DNA of 64,000 nucleotides from Bimuria novae-zelandiae CBS 107.79 (GCA_010015655.1 ML976733.1:170489-234488), one strand, 5' to 3'. Numbered from the stretch's first letter, positions 46,372 to 58,688 are shown. Notes: generated by a model not told the origin, from the sequence alone. Translations and numbers: made by a program.

Positions 46372-48093
46372 CAAAGGGTAATCTCAATAAAGTCGGCCGT
46401 CACGTGCAGCAGGGATTCCTGCAGGGGTAGCAACTTCAAAAGTCGGGCATCTTGATTCCATCTAAAGTATGAGCAAATACACCTAAATAAGATGTTCTAA
46501 TTATGCTGTAAAGTTGTTCTAGCCACCTGCGTCCTCGCAGAGCTCTGCAACGCGCATAAAGTAGGTGGGATGAAGCTTTTCGGCCATATACTGCCTGAGT
46601 GTCTTATCACCTTGCCAGACCTCCTTTTTGGCCTCCTTGGAACTTGATAGGCATTCGTAACTTGCTAAAAAACCTTCTAGACGCCCAAAACAGCGCTCAA
46701 TTGGGTGTAAGTTGGGTGAATTAGGAGGCTGAGGGCCAAACTTAATTCCTAGAGCTTTAATTTCTAGCTAGCAGTACTAGAGGCCTAGTAAGTATAAGTA
46801 AACGTTATCTTAAATTAAATAGACAGCTGCGCCTTAGTTATTATCGCGTATAGTGTAGTAATAAAGGAATAGGTGTTTCTTAAGTATGTTCTCTGCGTAC
46901 TAGATGCCGTTCATGCCCTTCCCTCCTTTGCATACAAACTCCTCTATTTTAAAAAACTTTCTATAGTAAGAGGTTTCTTAATACCTGCGCGGAGAGCTCC
47001 ACCTTTCTTACTAGTAGCCTTATTAGTAGCTTAGTATTAACTATTATTATAAGTAATATTATAGTTAATTTCTTATAGTTACTACTTTTTATAGGTGCTA
47101 GTAATAGTTGCGCAAGAGCGTTTAACCTTAAGGGCCTCTTTTACTATATTATTTATATAGGAGTCGCGTTGTATAAGGTCTTTACGGCTTACATTATTAT
47201 CCTAAGCCTAAACAACGTAAGGGCGTTAATAAGAGTAAGTAGTATTAGTTAAAGTAGTAGCGTAGATTATAAGACTAAATTTAGGTGGCGTTATAGGCAG
47301 TGCGTAAACATTACTATCTTATCTAACTAATCTTAAAATCCTTTGCTTTCCGCCACGTATATTGCTCCTGCTAATAGACTTAGAGGTCTTATTATAGCAA
47401 ACGAATATAATGCGTAGAAAGTGTAAGTTATTTTTAGCCTTAAGCTAGGCATAGTACTATAGTTATTAGTCCTTATTGTTACTACTAAGCGCTAGTTTTT
47501 TAGGTCGTACTCCGCGAGTTATTACGTATAGGTGCTACTTATCGCGGTGCTCCCTAGCAATGTTATAAACTATATTCTTACTAAGTGTGATGCTAGCTTC
47601 TGCGCAGAGGTCTCTGACAGCGTCATGCACCCAGTAGGTGCCATATACGATGATGTCATGCCGTGGTCTTGCGCTCAGCGTAGAGCCATCGCGTACCTTT
47701 ACAGGTCTGCCAGGAGGAGACTGCTTGACTGTAGGTGTTGCAGCTAGCAATTCCTGCAGTAAGTCAACCTTTGCAGCATCTTTGACGCGTCGAAATGCCT
47801 TACCACATGCGTGGTCAGTTATACCCAAATCAGTGGCGATTTCTGGGAAAGTGAGGTTGTATTATGTTCTAAGAACGACGATAGCAGCTAGCTGGGCTTC
47901 TGACAGCAATCGAGAGTTTTTTTTTTTTTTTTTAGGCAGGATTTGAAGCCATATTGAGTGAGAAACGTGAGGTTGAAGTGTAGGTGTTGACGCTCTACAG
48001 AGCTCTTGGAGGCTCGGAGACTCTGTTCCGCTAGTGACGCGCTAGCGTCTTGGCAAGTCACATGACGGCCGGCTTTATTGAGATTACCCTTTG
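46372..48093 (-). mobile_element. Tc1/mariner-type DNA transposon relic with TIRs and TA duplication
   Basis: Left end CAAAGGGTAATCTCAATAAA (46372 onward) matches the reverse complement of the right end (to 48093) over about 35 bp with two differences, both C/T. TA flanks both ends (46370-46371 and 48094-48095), the target-site duplication of this superfamily. Total length about 1.72 kb. The transposase remnant is on the minus strand. The centre (about 46780-47530) is TA-rich and RIP-mutated, while parts nearer both ends remain readable. Confidence 0.92.
46520..47952 (-). pseudogene. Tc1-like transposase, RIP-inactivated
   Basis: The start (47952) reads MASNPA and then meets TAA at a long A run (T18 on the plus strand at 47921-47938). 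Further on, MGITDHACGKAFRRVKDAAK and PPGRPVKVRDGSTLSARPRH (47535-47828) look like the helix-turn-helix N-terminal part. The C-terminal end is intact: NLHPIERCFGRLEGFLASYE, then YFMRVAELCEDAGG and stop at 46520-46522; LHPIE matches the region after the second catalytic Asp of DDE enzymes. The catalytic centre lies in the mutated section and cannot be read. Confidence 0.85.
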
Positions 48094-48095
48094 TA

Positions 48096-49156
48096 ACTTC
48101 AACACCTCCCACCTACCTTCACTTACCCACGCACGACCCACCTCCACCCAGCCCTAGCTCCAGGCACCAGTCCTCACGTGACCCACTGCCTAACACGTGA
48201 CCGCCAAGCCGCTATCACGCACGGTCCACGCCCACGTACACAAAAGCACTCTTTCCCTCGCACTCCAAACTCTCTTCCCTATACTTACCTTCTCGAGGCA
48301 GTCCGGGCTCAAGAAGCCGGGCGCCCGGAGTTTTCGCCTGCATTGCACATTGCGGAGTGAGAGCTTCGTCACTATCCTTCGGGGTCGTGATCGGGGCAAT
48401 TTTTGCTGGTCGAAAGCATGGGCTTTTCATTGATGCTTGCGCCGCTGGCGAGGCGTTGAGGAAGGGTTTGAGCGAGGGAGGGGCGCTGCAGGTGGACATG
48501 GAGTGTGGGTGTGTGCGGCTGGTTGGCGACGGGTTTTGCCTCTGCTATTTCGTAGAGACGTAGAGATACTTGTGGCTTGATGGCGCGCTGGCTTGTGGTC
48601 ATGGTTGCGGTGCGCATCGTGCGAGGGTTTTGACGGGCTCTGACGAGCTGCTCCATTGAGTAGAGGCCTTCGGATTGTTATATACTACGCTGCCGCTACT
48701 GCTATCGTGAAGGTCGTGCTGGTTTCGTGGCGATACCTTCCTACACGGCCATGTATCCAGCGACCTGGACGCGTCGCCCTAAAGACGGCCCTGAATGTTT
48801 GATGACAAGCGACAAGCCTGCGCTGTCTCGTCCTCGTGTGCTTGTGCGGCGCGGAGCTCAGGGTGTCTTTTATCGTCGTTATCAACCTGAACAAGCGCGG
48901 AGCTCTTCATCGACGGCAGTTCTCTTCCTTTGCGACTCCTTACCGAGCTACAAGGCAGGCGCTCTATGCCACTCTTATTTTATCCCGAGGCGTCATCACC
49001 CAGACGCCTCCCAGAGAGTTTTGAGTCCATTCGCGCTACTTTGCTACGAGCGGCCTATGCCTCGAGTTGCTCTAATGATTTTGTATATGCCTCCCTCGCT
49101 GCTTCCTCTGCCGTTTCCGCTTCTTCCACCGCTCTTGTCCTTTGGAGCTGCCAGGA
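48096..49156. other. Intergenic, no gene firmly supported
   Basis: Contains open frames up to about 150 codons (48727-49185 plus; 48372-48656 minus, beginning MEQLVRARQNPRTMRTATMT), none with recognisable domains. The minus frame at 48372-48656 could be a small gene, but I have no positive evidence. Confidence 0.4.
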
Positions 49157-49762
49157 TTAATGCCGTGGACGTCGTCTGTGTGTAGCACTTCCAGCCCCGC
49201 CCTCCTCGCCGTCCTTACCTTCACGGTGGTCAACCGCCCCCCCCTCAGCCTCCTCAGTTATCTCGTCCCCCTCAGCCATATCCACCTCGCCCTCTCCATC
49301 CCCATCCTCATCAACCTCCTCCGCACCACCCTCTGCCTCCCTCCTCAACGCGCGATACTTCCTCCTCTTCTTCTTCTCTGCACTCCCCTTCCGCTTACTC
49401 TTCTCCCTCGCCTTAACCCTCGTCCTCGCCAACTCCCCCAACTCCAGCTCCTCGACCTTCTCCCCCAGTATCTTCCGCGCCGTCTTCCTGTTCTGCGTGC
49501 GCGACCGTGTGTCCTGGCACTTCACCACGATGCCCGTGGGCAGGTGCTTGAGCTGCACGGCGGACGAGGTTTTATTGATTTTCTGGCCGCCGGGGCCGCT
49601 ACCTTTGAGGAAGTTCTCTTCGAGTTCGGAGTCCGGGATTATGCGGCGGGGTGGGAGTGGTTTTGCCGGGAGGATGGGGGTCGTTGTGAAGGAGCGCGTG
49701 AGGTGGAGGGGGAGGCGGAGGCGGACGAGGCGGGGGAGCGCCATTGGGGGGAGCTTCATGTT
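49157..49762 (-). CDS. Mitochondrial release-factor-like protein, RSO55/MTRFR family
   Basis: From the ATG at 49762 the protein is about 201 residues. The N-terminus ([20 protein letters not shown], ending TRSFTTTP) is a good mitochondrial presequence. The catalytic GGQ motif is in [20 protein letters not shown], followed by [20 protein letters not shown] and a very basic tail ([20 protein letters not shown]). This short codon-independent release-factor form matches C12orf65/MTRFR in animals and yeast Rso55, which rescue stalled mitochondrial ribosomes. The frame stays open upstream to 49918, but the presequence fits the start chosen. Confidence 0.88.
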   Translation of the reverse strand, partial: NMKLPPMALPRLVRLRLPLHLTRSFTTTPILPAKPLPPRRIIPDSELEENFLKGSGPGGQKINKTSSAVQLKHLPTGIVVKCQDTRSRTQNRKTARKILGEKVEELELGELARTRVKAREKSKRKGSAEKKKRRKYRALRREAEGGAEEVDEDGDGEGEVDMAEGDEITEEAEGGAVDHREGKDGEEGGAGSATHRRRPRH

Positions 49763-50033
49763 GGAGGGTGGGAGAGGAAGGGCTTCATTGTAGCATAGCG
49801 TGTAGAGATCATGGACGCCGTGGCGCAAACATCTGCTTCCCTGCGTCAACGGCGCGATGCGCGTGCGTGCCCTCGGAACCTTCGGAAACATCCCCGACCG
49901 GTTCGCGCTAATTAACACGCCCCTTCAATGCCCATCATCCAACCCAAACAAACCACGAAACACACCTCTCCAGCATTCTCGACCCACTCCACGCGGGGAG
50001 AAAACCACCAGCAGCTCGCAAATCCACCATAGC

Positions 50034-50537
50034 ATGCTCGATTCCACCTCGACCTCCACCGTCCTCCTCCTCGCCGCGGCCGCCACGCTCCTCCTATCCG
50101 CCATGCTCTACCCATCTTCCCTCCTAAAATGGCTGCAGCGCAAGCGGTACCAGTACGAAGTCACGTTTTCGCTGTATATGCTTACGCCGACGGAGAAGTT
50201 CATTTTGAGTACGTCCTCCGTCCCTTATCTTCTTCCTCCACACACTCAGGAAAGCAATCGGAAAAGAGATAGAGAGGTAGCTGACAGAAGTGATGGGTGT
50301 ACAGACTCAATCCTATTCCTCCTCCTGAGTTTGTTCATCATCGCAGCGAGCTTATACCTTCCCGAGCACATCGCCTTCATGGCGAACCGCATGTCGTACT
50401 ACTTCTCGGGCGACGCGGCGCACTTAACCGCATCGGTGGCGGGAGCGAAGCCGGAGTTTGCGACGCAAGCGGCGGAGTTTTTGAGTAATGGTGAGGCGTT
50501 GAGGCAGGGTGCTGTGGCCGCGGGAAGGGAGTTATAG
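50034..50537 (+). CDS. Serine palmitoyltransferase small-subunit-like protein
   Basis: Exons 50034-50208 and 50305-50537 (96-bp intron) give 135 residues. The core YQYEVTFSLYMLTPTEKFIL followed by NSILFLLLSLFIIAASLYLP resembles the small SPT subunits (YQYLL-x-YMLEPWER-x-FNS pattern), which stimulate the enzyme making 3-ketosphinganine at the ER. An additional N-terminal hydrophobic helix (VLLLAAAATLLLSAML) and a C-terminal extension of about 50 residues (GDAAHLTASVAGAKPEFATQ) go beyond the metazoan form. Divergent from the RSO55-like gene with a 0.27 kb shared promoter. Confidence 0.82.
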   Translation: MLDSTSTSTVLLLAAAATLLLSAMLYPSSLLKWLQRKRYQYEVTFSLYMLTPTEKFILSTSSVPYLLPPHTQESNRKRDREVADRSDGCTDSILFLLLSLFIIAASLYLPEHIAFMANRMSYYFSGDAAHLTASVAGAKPEFATQAAEFLSNGEALRQGAVAAGREL

Positions 50538-50541
50538 GTGC

Positions 50542-50611
50542 GAGAGGGAGAGGGAGAGGGAGAGGGAGAGGAAGAGGGAGAGGGAGAGGAAGAGGGAGAG
50601 GGAGAGGGAGG
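50542..50611 (+). repeat. GGGAGA purine microsatellite
   Basis: An almost pure run of GAGAGG/GGGAGA units begins a few bases after the stop codon of the SPT small-subunit gene and so lies in its 3' UTR. Two interruptions read GGAAGA. Confidence 0.95.
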
Positions 50612-51728
50612 GCATCGGGTGGGATAGGGCAGCTGCGAGGGTATACGGAGGGATAGGGATGGGTGCGAAGGGACAGCAAAAACTCTGCAGCGAGAATATA
50701 CAGAGGGATCGGTGGGTGCGAAGTGGCAGCAGGGACGCTGCAACGGCTCACCGCTGCGCGCTCTCTGGGGTCCTCAGACATCCTTCTTAGACACGGGCGT
50801 TACAACACGCACGGGCGGCGTTTTGGTGCATGGAAAAGACACTCACAGGCCGCTCCTTGCAGCGCTGATATACTACATAATGTTAATGAACTCTACCACA
50901 CACTCATTGGCTGTCCACTTCATCCACATTCTCCGCGACTGGATGCCCCATCCCAGTACTCTCCAGAGAACAGTCCTGCTTGGCACCTCCACTCGTACGA
51001 CCAGGGCGCGTCGAAACATTCCAGAAACCTGCTAAAGCCGGCTAAACGGCATCACGCCTGTTTTATATACCTTCAATTTACTCGCTACATTGAGAAAGTC
51101 CGGGGACCAGGTTTTCGGACAACGAGACGGTATCGCCATTCCCACAGCGTCCAGGACATCAACAACCGTCTGGCCGCCATGCTCTCCAGAGCTTCGCAAG
51201 CTTTTCAAAGCCACCGTCAAGACTGGGATGTGTGGTACGATGATAGAGCAAGGATATCAACTTTGGAGCCTCGCAAGCTTCGAGAAGCCGCGGAAACCAA
51301 GGATGTAAACGTGAAGTATCATGTTTGCCTATAGTGTGGGACATGGTGATAGAGCGAAGATAAGAATACGTTGCATTATATATGCCTTTCGACGCGTCGT
51401 CGAAGGAAGAATAGTATACAGCATAGCTGAATGTGTGTACATCGTAGGTAACGGTAACGATCATCGAAAAGCCAGACCAGACATACAATCAAACGAAAAC
51501 GTGAGGTAACAAAGTACAGCGAACTGTAAGAATGTGAAAAATGTTAAGACGTATCTAACACCCAAGTGTTCAAGATACTGTGAAAGGTCAAAACGCTAGC
51601 ACAGGTCGACCATGCAAGTCATGGGACACCGAGAGAATGTGAAGGATGTATACCGGTCAATGTCGGGGTTAATGGTCCTTTGGAGGTCGTCGTAGTGATA
51701 CTCCAGAGAGCGGTCGGATCGGGACAGA
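50612..51728. other. Intergenic, no gene supported
   Basis: Frames up to 223 codons (50663-51334 plus) have low-complexity or random-looking content and no domain. Left unannotated. Confidence 0.45.
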
Positions 51729-52307
51729 TTATTTGCCAAAGAGCACCCGCACAGCGTTTGTGAGTGCGGCGGTAGAGTAGTCGTTGAGCGTGACGAGTGT
51801 TGGAAAGTCCTGAACCCCATGCTCATGAGCTTGCTTTGCAGATCCGTTTGAGACCAGGAGAAGGACGATAGGCACATTGGCTAGAGACCGATTCTCCGCA
51901 ACCCGCTTCGTAATGTCCTGGGCAAAATGTGCCTGCCTCTCGAATGCGCTGGAATCGTGGTTGAGGACGTTTTGTGAGGAGCAGATGACAACGACAATCG
52001 CTCCGCTGGCAGGAAGGAAATCCGCGTGGGTCTCTGTCATGCCGTGGTCAAGGCGGTAGGGCACGTGGCGTACCTGTCTTGGTAGAGCTCTTCCCAGTGG
52101 TTCGAACGGGTCCATGTCCTTTGCCAGCGATGTTCCAGGTGGGTGAGGCACAAAGGGAGTGAACATGGTGATGACTTCTGCCTCGTTGAGCTGTCGCAGC
52201 TTGCTGAGTGCCTGGGTAGAGTCCCGGACGAGCGTTGGGTCTCCTGCAGTGGGAGCACTCTGAAGGAGTGCTGTGAGATTTGACGTCCTGGGAGCTGGCG
52301 AAGCCAT
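51729..52307 (-). CDS. Conserved-looking hypothetical protein
   Basis: From ATG 52307 the frame encodes 192 residues beginning MASPAPRTSNLTALLQSAPT. Hydrophobic strand-like segments alternate with helices (SGAIVVVICSSQNVLN, NVPIVLLLVSNGSA, FPTLVTLNDYSTAALTNAV), suggesting an alpha/beta fold. I do not recognise a family. An in-frame ATG upstream (52469) would add 54 residues of low-complexity sequence; I prefer the downstream start because the sequence becomes protein-like there. Confidence 0.6.
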   Translation of the reverse strand: MASPAPRTSNLTALLQSAPTAGDPTLVRDSTQALSKLRQLNEAEVITMFTPFVPHPPGTSLAKDMDPFEPLGRALPRQVRHVPYRLDHGMTETHADFLPASGAIVVVICSSQNVLNHDSSAFERQAHFAQDITKRVAENRSLANVPIVLLLVSNGSAKQAHEHGVQDFPTLVTLNDYSTAALTNAVRVLFGK

Positions 52308-54097
52308 CTTGCGAGTGTGTGTTGGGAGCAGTTGTGGCGACGGTAGATAGGGCCTGACCCGGCAGTCGCCCATTATGGCCGTGAGACTAGTGCTTTTATG
52401 GGTGGGTAGTATAGTGGGCCTGAACCATTCCGTTTGGCGGTAGCGTGATGTTCCGGAGAGAGACGACACTCAGTGACTGATCTGCGAGTATGTCGATGAG
52501 GCGCAACAATGAACAGCGGACTTCCTTTGTACTGCAATTCTGAGCAACACAAAGCGTTCCAAGATCGGCCTCTATTGCGATAAGTCTCGGACTTCCGGCT
52601 GTGATATCGATGACAGGTGTACAGTCTTCAACCTCCAACGTCCGTCTGATGCTTCAACGCTCGAATTCGAACCACGCAAATGGGCCTCAATGCTAATGGA
52701 CACTGCAGAGGCAAGATAGAGTGCGTCGAGATCAGTCGAGAAGAGGACTAAAGAGGATCCTATTCACAGACATCAGCCTCAATGCTGATGAAGGGGCGAA
52801 GTTGATGTTTTAATGCTCGCGGATCGCCAATTGAACTGTGAGGTTACTGCGATATCTCTCCCTCTGTATCGTTAATTAAGGAAGACGTCTCCCAAATATA
52901 ATGCCAATAATACTCAAGGTGACCCCCAGGGTGCTACGGCATGAGTGAAGTCAAAGGTAGCACGACCTCGAGGGCACATACGTCTCCGCGTGCTCATAAA
53001 AAGCAACATGGCGCGGCCCGACCAGAAGAGCGACACAGCTGCAGGGCGATGTCGTTCAAAGGCCCGAAGTACCGCTGACACCCGGCATAGTGCCTCGATG
53101 TGGCTTGGTTGCACAGAGGATCAAGCTATACTGAGCCAGTATTCGTCAATGGATGGCTTCCTGGATGTTGGGAAGCAAAGGTGACAGCTAGGCAGAAGCA
53201 AGGCATCGTGGCGAACGGCTCCTTCACATGCTACATAGTGTAGGATCGAATTTTAAGCAAGGACCCGCTGCTCATGAATAAACGCTCAGATATTGGCGTG
53301 ATGAAAGCGAGTGCCCATCCTCCTGACCGAGTCGACCCTCTTGGCCGACAGGCAACGGGAAGAGAAACGAGCCGACCCAGGCTCGGGCGGCCAACAGTCC
53401 AGTTGAGGCAATGCGGCAGCCAGCAACCGGGAATGCAGGAGCTGAGGTGGAGGATTTGCTATACGTATGGCATCTTCGATGTGTGCGATGCGCGGGGGTA
53501 ATTGACGCTTCTGGCCCACCGTGCAGAAGCGTTGCAAGTCGAGTGCTGGCTTACGAGGCTGCCAGCCATTCACGGTGCGCCAGCCGTGCGGGCTATCAAT
53601 CGATGCGTGCTGTGTAACGTAGCAAACGGCGCTTCGTGGCAGAAGTCGGCGGAATTCCAAAGTTTAGATGGCGCGCCCCCCAGTGACCGAGGGCATATGC
53701 GGGTGACTGCTGCAGCCAGATTGAGTGCGTGCAATTGGGCCGCCCCGACGAGCCTCAGCCGAAGTCGCGCGACGTGCATGCCAGCTTGCTCGTGTACGCG
53801 CCTGGCAACGGGCGTACTCCTGCTGAGCGGAGCGGGTCGCATTGCGGCGGCGCGGTCGGCCGTGATGATGCAAAGAAGCGTCCGGTGAGGTTGAAGGCGA
53901 CACAGAACGTGGGTGTCGAGATGGTGCCTTCTTCGAGTAACCCACCGCTGACTGATCCAGCTCGAAGCGGCAAGCGCGATCTGTGAGGTAAACAGTAGGG
54001 CTACGCGACCACCAACAGGGCCCCTCTCAACGGCTGACCGCCCATCTTACTGCGTGCATGAACCGATGCCAACGTGATGCCCTCCATAGCGGACTGT
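52308..54097. other. Long intergenic stretch, no gene supported
   Basis: About 1.8 kb. GC-rich part (53300-53950) is open in several overlapping frames on both strands, typical of composition rather than coding. Includes GATCAGNNTCAATGCTGATG-like short repeats near 52685-52790. Right end is the promoter of the CENP-I gene. Confidence 0.45.
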
Positions 54098-56651
54098 ATG
54101 ACGACTCCTTCTCCTGCACCGCACACCGCTAACGCATCGGCAGCAGAACGGCCCGCCAGCTTGCGCGACGCGCTAGAGGCCTTGGAGAGAGGTTTGCATG
54201 TCCTCGTGCAACTTGGACTGCTGCTGATCAGGGGAACAAGCATCTAACACTCCAGCTAAGCAGCGAGCTGTTAAAGTCTCGGGCGTTGTCGATGTCATCT
54301 GCCGTCATGCATTCGACGTTGGACTAGACCAAGAGTCCCTGCGGACTGTGGTACAGATCGCGTCAGTCAAGACCGAGCTGGACCAAACGAGTGTAACCAC
54401 ACTCATAAAAAACCTCTATCCTGCTCAACGGGTGCCTGCGGGCTTGGTGGTGACCATTGTGGGTGCTCTCGGACAGGGCAAAGGCAAGCCTACGCCTGGC
54501 ACTCAGAATGGCTTCGTCAAGTGGCTCATCACCGTTCACGAGATCATCGATGACTCCACCGTTCTCTCGCGACTATACGGTGTATTGTTCGGGATGCTAG
54601 ATTCGATCAGTATTAGGTGGGCATCGGTCATGTCCAGATCCGGCTCTAGATTATGCTAAGCTTATCAGGACTTCGTTGTGTCATCTGCTCTCTCTGATTA
54701 CCCTCCGCAAGCACGTCAAGCCTTTCAGGATCGAGCAGCTGTACGTGGATACGGGCCTCGCTATGGGTCTCGTTATGATGTGTCACAGCGGGTACTGACA
54801 TGATCTCAGCCTGGAGCTTGCCCGCGGTCTTGGTAACGAGCCTGCTCTTCAAGGCCTTCTCCGCGTTTACAAGGATTACTATCCTGACATCATCCTCGGA
54901 AGTACATCCGCGAGCCGCAACTCGTTCCCTCCTGTGAGTAACCTTAGCTATGTTGCGTGCGACATGTGCATCCTCGAAGCAACGCTAACCCTATAGGCCC
55001 CTGATGCCGAGTGGCGATCAAGGATTACTGCGATACAAGAACGGGCTGCAGCAGAAGCAGACGCTGGATTTGAGCAGCACAATGGCTTCAAGGTATCGAG
55101 GAAGGGGCCAAAGAGGGGGAAATCATCGGCCATCCCAGATGTTCATACTTTCCATGCCAATGAGGCAAGTAACGCAAAGCCTTGGAAACAGGCGTGTCCT
55201 AATGAGTTTAACAGACTTCAGTAACGCTTGAGGGGATCGATAATGTAGAAGACTTCGTCGAGAAGCTGGACCTGATTGACCCACCAGGGCAGATGGTCTC
55301 TTTTCTAACTGATCCACTACTGCAGAAATACGTGGAGCTGAGGGATACACCAATCATCTCGCGACGAATCCAACTGTGGCTGGAATCGTGTCTCGAAGAT
55401 CAATATAACGCGAGTAGAGAGGGTGTAGTTGATGTGCGCTACCTGTCCCAAATCCTGGAGGGTTTGCTCAGGCACGTGCAGTATACAAATGTGGGTCCAA
55501 TATCGCTCGTCTACTATCAAGCCCACGCTCACTAAATTTAGAGTCTACTACCGACAGTTCAAGCGTTTCTCAAAGAGTACCTGCTGGTTTGGGATGGACT
55601 GCAGAATGTCGATACTCTTCTCAGTTTGATTTCTTACATTCCAATACAACCTTTCGCAGGCAAGTTGCGTCTATCTCCGCTTGAGTGATGCACCGCCTGA
55701 CCCCTGATAGATGCACGTGTAACCTTCCTACAGCCACTTGAACGCGCCCTCGGTGGACACGACCTACAATCATACGAGTACCTTCTCGGGTTCTACACCT
55801 TGCTCTTTCGGCAATGGACGAACCAAGCGATGCGGCAGTCCTCTCGGTCTGGCTCGGCTCTGGAACACCCCGACCAGCGGGCTCTATTCGACCTTGCCTC
55901 TCATTTTTCGACCCTCTCTTCATCACTTGTCCTGGATCTACCGCCCGACTCACCCTCCGCCCTATCCATCACATCCGCCATTTTGACTTTCTATGAACAA
56001 CTGTCGACATCATCAAAACCGCAACACATCCCTATCATTCTTCCTCCAACCACGCTCATAAACCTCCTCACACTCTCTTCAAGCACAACAGTCTTCGCCC
56101 GCATAACTGGCATCGTGGCAAACTACCGACATGCCTTCAGCGCCCACCCTGTGCCGATCCACCAATACTACCCGGAAGAAGTAACTGCTGCGTTCAACAG
56201 CACCATGCGCGACATCCATAACCTACTCTGGCTTTCTCGAGGCTTACTCATCGACCCTCCCAAATGCGTAGGTCTCCACTGCGAGCCCGAGCTCCGCGAT
56301 ACTCTGCACGCGTACCTGACTGACCTCGACCACGAATACGGCATCCAAACCGCGTTCAACATGACTCACAATCCACTTCTGGCCTCGCTGGCGCTGTCTG
56401 CGTGGCTTGATGTCGAGAACGAAGAGATTGAGAAGGAAGGGTATGGTCCGGATGCGATAACGCGGCATGCGGGTCCCATGAGCCAGATTAGTCTGGAGAG
56501 ACTCAGGGCTAGAGGGGGTGTGAATGTTGATTGGGAGGCGTACAGGGTTAGGTTGTTGAGGTGGCTGGAGGAGAGAGGCTTGCGGGGTCCGGAGGACTTT
56601 ATGTTTGCGGCGTCGGTGCCGCTGAGGACGAAGTATGGTGATCAGGCGTGA
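54098..56651 (+). CDS. Inner kinetochore protein CENP-I/Mis6
   Basis: Eight exons (54098-54191, 54256-54616, 54669-54740, 54810-54933, 54997-55164, 55215-55490, 55542-55659, 55711-56651) total 2154 nt, 717 residues. It starts MTTPSPAPHTANASAAERPA. Mis6/CENP-I features: ICRHAFDVGLDQESLRTVVQ, NLYPAQRVPAGLVVTIVGAL, TSLCHLLSLITLRKHVKPFR and ALQGLLRVYKDYYPDIILGS, then a long helical C-terminal half. The protein is part of the constitutive centromere-associated network. Two introns (55165-55214 and 55660-55710) begin GCAAGT, the non-canonical GC-AG class; both are required to keep the frame and the conserved text. Confidence 0.9.
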
Positions 56652-58688
56652 TAGGGGATGGATGAGCTTTAGAGGAAGTATGACATGATGGTATGCTCGT
56701 GTATAAATAATGATTGGTTTCAAGGTTGCGCCTTGGACTACGTGAGATGTGATTTCCAATCAAGAGTGAGGCATTGGTAAGACACGTGATCACCGCAAGG
56801 AACGAACCAGGATGATGGAGATCATCATCACCACTCGAACTTCTTTCTCCCACAATCACTTCGCCGCGGGCAAAACTTCTCCATAGTGTACCGCGCTGTT
56901 CCATTTTAGCTCCGCAGACGCACCATTAATCGTTGTTGACATTATTTTTAGTCCTGAGCAGCAAGCCATCAACACCCCCATCCAACTTTTTTTGTGAGAG
57001 CTAGTGATCCATACGCATAAGGAAGAAATTGAGAATTGTACTTGTTGTTGTATTGGGTGAAGCTACGAACAGTAGGTATACATGAGTGGCTGTAAACAGC
57101 GCTAGTGTAGGATGGGTAGTCGCATCTCAACACAGGTGAGGCGCCACTGCAAGTGGGGAAAGGGAGACTCCAAACCGTGACATTTTTAGTCTCTGTTCCA
57201 CAGAGGTAATCCTGTGAAGAAAATTATCCAGCAGCTGAGGGGGGTTATATACTCCTCCCACCCATGAAAAACCGATATAGGGACTTTGGTGCCCGGCATC
57301 GCATCTTGTTCAAAAGCTTCCAGTCATGTGTCGCCCAAGCATGAGATGGAGTTTTATTCGTGGTGAGTGCCATCACCACCACGATATAACGAAATATCGC
57401 TATGTACGGCTGAGGGACGCAGCGGCTCTTTCACATAGACGTGTCGGAGTGGTTTTTGAGAGTGAGAAAAGATGGACTCACGAAACCAGCGCCGCCATGG
57501 CGATTGCAGGAACGAGTTTTTAGTCACGCGGCAAAACTCCCATAACGATTCATCTTCCGTAGTTTTAGTGCTGCTATTCGCAAGTGAAGTGGCGCGCTCG
57601 TCTCGGAAAGTGTTCAAGTTTATAAACAGCGGAGAGAGCCTCACGCCTCCATAATCAGAATCTTCGTTGAGTTGAGTATTATAGAAAACCTTCCATCGGC
57701 TTGCGACGGTTGAATTTGTAGCGCTGCTCTCCGTTACCAGAGTGGTGAGCTTGTCTCGGGAGAAGGTTTTAATGTGATAAAGGGTGGAAGAAGGCTCACA
57801 CCGCCATGATAACCTTCGTGTATTCTTTTAGTCCCACAGACAAGACTACCATGTGGTCTTGTGTGGGCTACTTTTAGTGCATAACTGGATTCCAAGCTCT
57901 CCTCCAGTAAGATTTTGAGGTGATTAAGTGTTGGGGAAGGCTCACGCCGGCGTCAATTTGCTCGGTATTCTTTTTAGTCCTACTCGAACGCTCCATGGCA
58001 GGTTTGTTGGCAGGGTTTTGTTGCGGGTAGCCGGAGCCAGATTCTCGTACTTCTCGTGGAAAGATAGGCATTGGAAGCACAGCGACGCCATTTCATGGCG
58101 AGGTTGAACATTTTAGTCCCACCGCAAAGCTCCATAAACAACTCTTCACGGAAGTTTAGTGTGGTTGCTTGGAGCTGGGATTCGGAGTTTCGATGGAGGG
58201 ATGGTGATTGTATAAGTCCAGCGCCACCATTTCGTGCTTTGGACGTTTTTTTGTTGCCACAGCAAGTTTCCATAATTGCTGATTGTCGATGATCTTAGCG
58301 CTGGCATCTTTAGCTAGAGTTTCGAACCCCCCTCAAGAGAGAGATACGCACTAGACTGAGTCCAACGCCACCATGAATATGCTCCAGGAAGTTTTTAGTC
58401 TCACAACGAGGCTCCCATTTGTGAAGCGATGATCTTTTTAAGTGCGGCTCTCTGTGGCGTGGGATTCGGGCTGTTCAAGATAGGTTGGCATTTGAAGGAG
58501 TCCATAACCACCATGTTTCTGCCTTGAAGGAGTTTAAGTCCCACAGAAAAGCTCACATAGAGAGATCACAGGCCAATTTTAGAACTTGCATATGAAGCGG
58601 GAGTCCCCCGCCGCCATACGAAAACGTTCTCATCCTTTTTTGCTCTCACAAGAAGGCTCCATATTGGCCATCAACAATGACTTTTAGT

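Noticed and set aside
48727..49185. A 152-codon plus-strand frame overlapping the RSO55-like 3' end
   Set aside because: It runs antisense into a recognised gene and ends in a low-complexity Leu/Pro run.
50663..51334. A 223-codon plus-strand frame
   Set aside because: Composition looks random, no motif, no conserved start context; treated as intergenic.
53286..53986. Several overlapping frames of 70-130 codons on both strands
   Set aside because: GC-rich sequence opens many frames at once; none shows domain-like text or splice-consistent neighbours.
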